A DNA stretch of 64,000 bases from Obesumbacterium proteus (GTDB lineage Bacteria > Pseudomonadota > Gammaproteobacteria > Enterobacterales > Enterobacteriaceae), in assembly GCF_001586165.1 (NCBI RefSeq), contig NZ_CP014608.1, forward strand, positions 2,356,001 through 2,420,000, written 5' to 3'. Numbering within the stretch: position 1 is the stretch's first letter; each line of letters opens with the position of its first letter. The notes under the pieces are model-generated. The model had not been told where the DNA came from. It worked only from the letters and a program-made list of their open reading frames with translations, and made no database searches. Shown in pieces: positions 63,585 to 64,000 of this stretch. The translations under genes were made by a program, and so were the position numbers.

Positions 63585-64000
63585 AGCATTGGCGCTCTTT
63601 TGTCACCTCGCGCTGGCTGCTCGCGCTGCTTGCCGGAGCGATCATATTGCTGGCGGCGATCGGCCTGTCGCGCGGATTTTCCACGCCAGAACCGGTGATG
63701 ACCGAGCAGGTTGATCGGGGGGATATTGAAAAAGTGGTTTTGGCGACCGGTACACTTAAGCCATCGATGCAGGTCAACGTCGGGGCGCAGGTTAATGGGC
63801 AGCTCCGAAAGCTGTATGTCCGTCAGGGCGACAAAGTGGAAAAAGGGCAGTTGCTGGCGGAGATCGATCCCACGCTGCAAGAGTCCGATCTGAGCAATGC
63901 AACGGCGCAGTTAGCCAGCGCTAAAGCACAAAAACTGGCCTCGCAGGCCATGCTGGTGCGCTATCGCCAAGAATTGAACCGCCAACAAGCCATGATGCGC
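63581..64000 (+). CDS. MacA/HlyD-type periplasmic adaptor (partial)
   Basis: 140 residues are visible before the window ends, from ATG 63581, overlapping the exporter stop (ATGA). One membrane helix (about 12-32), then the barrel/lipoyl half 'VVLATGTLKPSMQVNVGAQVNGQLRKLYVRQGDKVEKGQLLAEIDP' and the start of a helical hairpin ('LSNATAQLASAKAQ'). It resembles MacA, so a MacB-like ATPase or an outer membrane factor may follow. Confidence 0.85.
   Translation, partial: MKHWRSFVTSRWLLALLAGAIILLAAIGLSRGFSTPEPVMTEQVDRGDIEKVVLATGTLKPSMQVNVGAQVNGQLRKLYVRQGDKVEKGQLLAEIDPTLQESDLSNATAQLASAKAQKLASQAMLVRYRQELNRQQAMMR

Overview
The window looks like chromosome of an enterobacterium (order Enterobacterales, family Hafniaceae the likeliest; Hafnia-like by my recollection of gene content, not by a search). 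Housekeeping and accessory genes such as yqiJK, yeeO, lldPRD, acrR-acrAB, emtA and rhaBAD/rhaSR are close to E. coli orthologs from memory. The layout is a prophage end followed by a mosaic of metabolic and transport operons, a fimbrial operon and a putative secreted-peptide system cut by the right edge.

1-17667: right part of a contractile-tailed (myovirus-type) prophage. Rightward genes run head-tail connection, sheath, tube, tail assembly chaperone with a likely -1 frameshift, tape measure, baseplate, hub, spike and wedge, then fibre and a beta-helix-type tailspike. Leftward comes a gtrABC serotype-conversion operon, then an SOS-controlled UmuD'-like gene with a LexA box. The prophage ends at a 3' fragment of tRNA-Arg(UCU) (17623-17667), read as attR. 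No integrase or intact tRNA is in view, so the left end lies outside.

17668-35440: yqiK/yqiJ (flotillin and NfeD-like partner); a methionine gamma-lyase operon with an amino-acid permease, an enhancer-binding regulator and a well-spaced sigma-54 promoter; a GNAT acetyltransferase; an Rrf2 regulator divergent from an NADH-dehydrogenase-like flavoprotein; the yeeO MATE exporter; the L-lactate operon lldPRD with its operator; and a LysR/cupin divergent pair.

35441-51413: periplasmic hydroxyisourate hydrolase, acrR and acrAB, a tandem-repeat/MITE-like element of about 500 bp, the lytic transglycosylase emtA, and the rhamnose regulon (rhaBAD plus a lactaldehyde reductase and rhaM, with divergent rhaS and rhaR), then an aldo-keto reductase.

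51955-59429: a chaperone-usher fimbrial operon ending in a LuxR-type gene. Usher and chaperone each carry a one-base deletion in a short homopolymer. As written both are broken, yet each is restored exactly by one base.

59480-64000 (edge): the most novel part. A 64-residue peptide with a double-glycine leader and a Cys-rich core is followed by a membrane-anchored DsbA-like protein, an LpxL/HtrB-like acyltransferase homolog, a C39-peptidase ABC exporter and a MacA/HlyD-like adaptor that runs off the window. The gene set suggests making, oxidising, possibly lipid-modifying, cleaving and exporting a microcin-like peptide.
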